This document shows positions 5,038 to 6,479 of a stretch of DNA of 6,479 nt, piece by piece. The stretch is from Eubacterium sp. GTDB taxonomy: Bacteria; Bacillota; Clostridia; Lachnospirales; CAG-274. Every line of letters starts with the position of its first letter. Position 1 is the first letter of the stretch. A model generated the notes under the pieces. That model was not told the origin of the DNA. It made no database searches and worked only from the letters and a program-made list of their open reading frames with translations. A program made the position numbers and the translations under genes. Location: assembly GCA_020859645.1 (NCBI GenBank), contig JAJBVU010000126.1:1-6479 (forward strand). Reading direction: 5' to 3'.

Positions 5038-5379
5038 GTGATAGTTAAGCGAGGAGACATTTTTTATGCAGACTTAAGCCCTGTGGTGGGGTCTGAACAG
5101 GGGGGCATAAGACCTGTTTTGGTGGTTCAAAACGATATAGGAAACAGATATTCACCGACGGTTATTATAGCCGCCGTTACATCTCAGATAAACAAGGCTA
5201 AAATGCCCACTCATATTGAGGTTGACGCTAAAAAATACGCTCTTATAAAGGACTCAGTTGTGCTTTTGGAGCAGATAAGAACAATTGACAAAAAGCGTCT
5301 CAGAGAAAAAATAGGGCATTTTGACAGGGAGCTTATGGCAAGAGTTGACAAGGCTCTTTTAATAAGTCTTGGTTTATAA
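5038..5379 (+). CDS. mazF: MazF/PemK/EndoA-type endoribonuclease toxin
   Basis: The product resembles B. subtilis NdoA (EndoA), a sequence-specific endoribonuclease that cuts single-stranded mRNA and stops growth unless held by its antitoxin. At 113 residues it is full length. It has VKRGDIFYADL at the N-terminus (RGD 5–7), GSEQGGIRPVLVVQND with catalytic Arg25, and TVIIAAVTSQ with catalytic Thr48, the two residues known in B. subtilis EndoA and at the same numbers, followed by the LLEQIRTIDKKRL segment. All active-site residues are intact, so activity is expected. GTG at 5038 is preferred over GTG at 5029 because AGGGGTG (5025–5031) is then correctly spaced and the protein begins MIVKRGD, the family norm. 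Usually ndoAI (mazE-like) lies directly upstream after alr; here there is none. Confidence 0.95.
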   Translation: MIVKRGDIFYADLSPVVGSEQGGIRPVLVVQNDIGNRYSPTVIIAAVTSQINKAKMPTHIEVDAKKYALIKDSVVLLEQIRTIDKKRLREKIGHFDRELMARVDKALLISLGL

Positions 5380-5384
5380 AGCTG

Positions 5385-5413
5385 TTGACATTTTAAGAGA
5401 TTTTTGTTATCTT
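5385..5413 (+). promoter_or_regulatory. Strong predicted promoter downstream of mazF
   Basis: A perfect -35 TTGACA (5385–5390) and a -10 TATCTT (5408–5413) are 17 bp apart, with TGT directly before the -10 box (extended -10). The start would be near 5420, giving the next gene a short leader of its own and separating it from mazF. No terminator hairpin is visible between mazF and this promoter. Confidence 0.75.
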
Positions 5414-5457
5414 ATTATGGTAGAAACCGGATTACATAAGACCTTGGAGGATTTAAC

Positions 5458-6408
5458 ATGAAAAAAGACAATTCACTTTTAAAAACTGCCTTAATCGGTA
5501 TAATCGGCGCTGTTATTATTGTGGCGGCGGTTGTTGCTCTGCTTGTTGTCAATAAGGATTCGAACAAGACTGCTGTTGAGCCTTTGACAAAGTACACCGT
5601 AGGCACTGATCAGGACGAAAATGTTTCGGATAACGAAACAGCCAACAAATATCTCATTTTTGAAGATGAGCAAGGGGAAAAGTATACCCTCTACGGAGAG
5701 GACTATATGGCTAATCTTGCGGAGGACAGATTTATAATAGTAAACGGCAGTGAGCTTTCATTTTTTGCAGAGGGCGAAGAGCTTCACCTTTCAGACAATG
5801 TTATTTCATGCACACTTTCAAACGACGGCAGTGTTGCTGCTTTTGTTGTGCCTACTTCCGGCGATAAGGCATATGTGGGCACTCTCTATACCTACAACAC
5901 TGTAACAGGCGAATCACAAAAAATTAACGATAATATTTTTGTAAGCACTTCAAACAGAATACAGCTTTCACCAAGCGGCGACGCAGTAGCGTATACTGCA
6001 AACTATGACGAAGAGGAGCTTACATACGACTGCTGTATTTATAAAGACGGAAAAGAAGAGATTTTCGGTCAGAACAGAGATATTTTAGCTCTTTCGGACA
6101 ATGCCGATTATATTTATTATAATATAGAGGATCCCGACAGCTATTCGAGCATTTTTGCGGTTTATACAGATAAAAACGGAGAGGTTATACTTTCCGACGC
6201 CTTCTATAACAGGTTCTATCTTAATCTTGACTACTCTGAATGTGTTTATTATATGGGCAAGGCAAGCAAGGACAGCGATGAGCCGGAGGCTCTTTATATA
6301 AGCCGAAATGGCTCAGAGGGCGAGCTTTATCTTGAAAACGGCGAGGATCTCGATGTTTCGTCATTGGTTTCTCACGTAAACAGCGTTCTCAATGTTGACA
6401 GCTTTTAA
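5458..6408 (+). CDS. Membrane-anchored beta-propeller-like protein of unknown function
   Basis: I do not recognise this 316-residue protein by name. A short charged N-terminus (MKKDNSLLK) is followed by one hydrophobic helix (about 10–31). With no lipobox or clear cleavage site, it reads as a signal anchor with the rest outside the cell. A Thr/Asp/Asn/Glu-rich linker (33–63) leads to a very acidic domain with recurring strand–turn units: LSNDGSVAAFVV (120–131), LSPSGDAVAYTA (170–181), LSDNADYIYYN (212–222) and LDYSECVYYM (257–266). These are spaced 42–50 residues apart, like TolB/WD40-type propeller blades. Four or five units are fewer than a closed propeller usually needs, so it may be a partial propeller or a short version. 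GGAGG (5446–5450) supports the ATG. It has its own promoter. Confidence 0.8.
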   Translation: MKKDNSLLKTALIGIIGAVIIVAAVVALLVVNKDSNKTAVEPLTKYTVGTDQDENVSDNETANKYLIFEDEQGEKYTLYGEDYMANLAEDRFIIVNGSELSFFAEGEELHLSDNVISCTLSNDGSVAAFVVPTSGDKAYVGTLYTYNTVTGESQKINDNIFVSTSNRIQLSPSGDAVAYTANYDEEELTYDCCIYKDGKEEIFGQNRDILALSDNADYIYYNIEDPDSYSSIFAVYTDKNGEVILSDAFYNRFYLNLDYSECVYYMGKASKDSDEPEALYISRNGSEGELYLENGEDLDVSSLVSHVNSVLNVDSF

Positions 6409-6479
6409 GGGGTGCGTTCCCTGCCGAATGTTTGAGGAAGCGAATACATTTTGATTGCTTTGAAAAAGTTTACAAATAT

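Noticed and set aside
4456..5060. Minus-strand reading frames across alr end, gap and mazF start (4456–4812 and 4725–5060)
   Set aside because: They are shadows of alr and the repeat element, with no ribosome binding site and no recognisable domain.
6409..6479. C-terminal extension of the propeller protein by frameshift, or a new promoter (TTGATT at 6451–6456)
   Set aside because: The +1 frame stays open for only about 17 codons and shows no propeller pattern. The -10 region falls at the window edge and matches poorly.

Overview
The window looks like chromosomal DNA from a low- to mid-GC, spore-forming member of the Clostridia (Bacillota), probably an uncultured or gut lineage near Oscillospiraceae/Eubacteriales. 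The grounds are AT-rich intergenic DNA, strong GGAGG/GGGGTGAT ribosome binding sites, a sporulation lipoprotein–alr–mazF gene order like ydcC–alrA–ndoAI–ndoA of Bacillus and gerS–alr2 of Clostridioides difficile, and a pan RNA leader before panB. The placement is inference; there is no rRNA or other marker gene here.

Region 1 (1–2370) is a complete, compact panB–panC–panD operon for pantothenate (CoA precursor) synthesis. It has a TTGATT/TATAAT promoter and a 5' leader holding two consecutive hairpins. Each hairpin carries the same pair of bulged adenosines, separated by 5 bp, which is the architecture of the pan RNA motif, a candidate riboregulator of unknown ligand. A weak hairpin overlaps the panB ribosome binding site. 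PanB makes ketopantoate, PanD makes beta-alanine, and PanC joins pantoate to beta-alanine. The ketopantoate reductase (panE or ilvC) is not in the window. The operon ends at a strong hairpin that also terminates the convergent next gene.

Region 2 (2371–2937) holds one minus-strand gene for a cysteine-rich C_GCAxxG_C_C-family protein with its own good promoter, divergent from region 3.

Region 3 (2938–5379) is a GerS/YdcC-like lipoprotein gene with alr (alanine racemase) 3 bp downstream, then 291 bp without a convincing gene, then mazF (endoribonuclease toxin). The antitoxin gene normally found between alr and mazF is absent. Its place is taken by a roughly 160-bp stem-loop-rich repeat element. 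A predicted mazF promoter has its -35 box in the right edge of that element, and a 29-bp dyad lies between the promoter and the mazF start.

Region 4 (5380–6479) has a strong TTGACA/extended -10 promoter and a gene for a membrane-anchored protein with beta-propeller-like repeats, of unknown function. The last 71 bp hold no supported feature.

Nothing here is a clearly new multi-gene system. The points most worth checking are the tandem pan leader and the antitoxin-less mazF with its replacing repeat and dyad.
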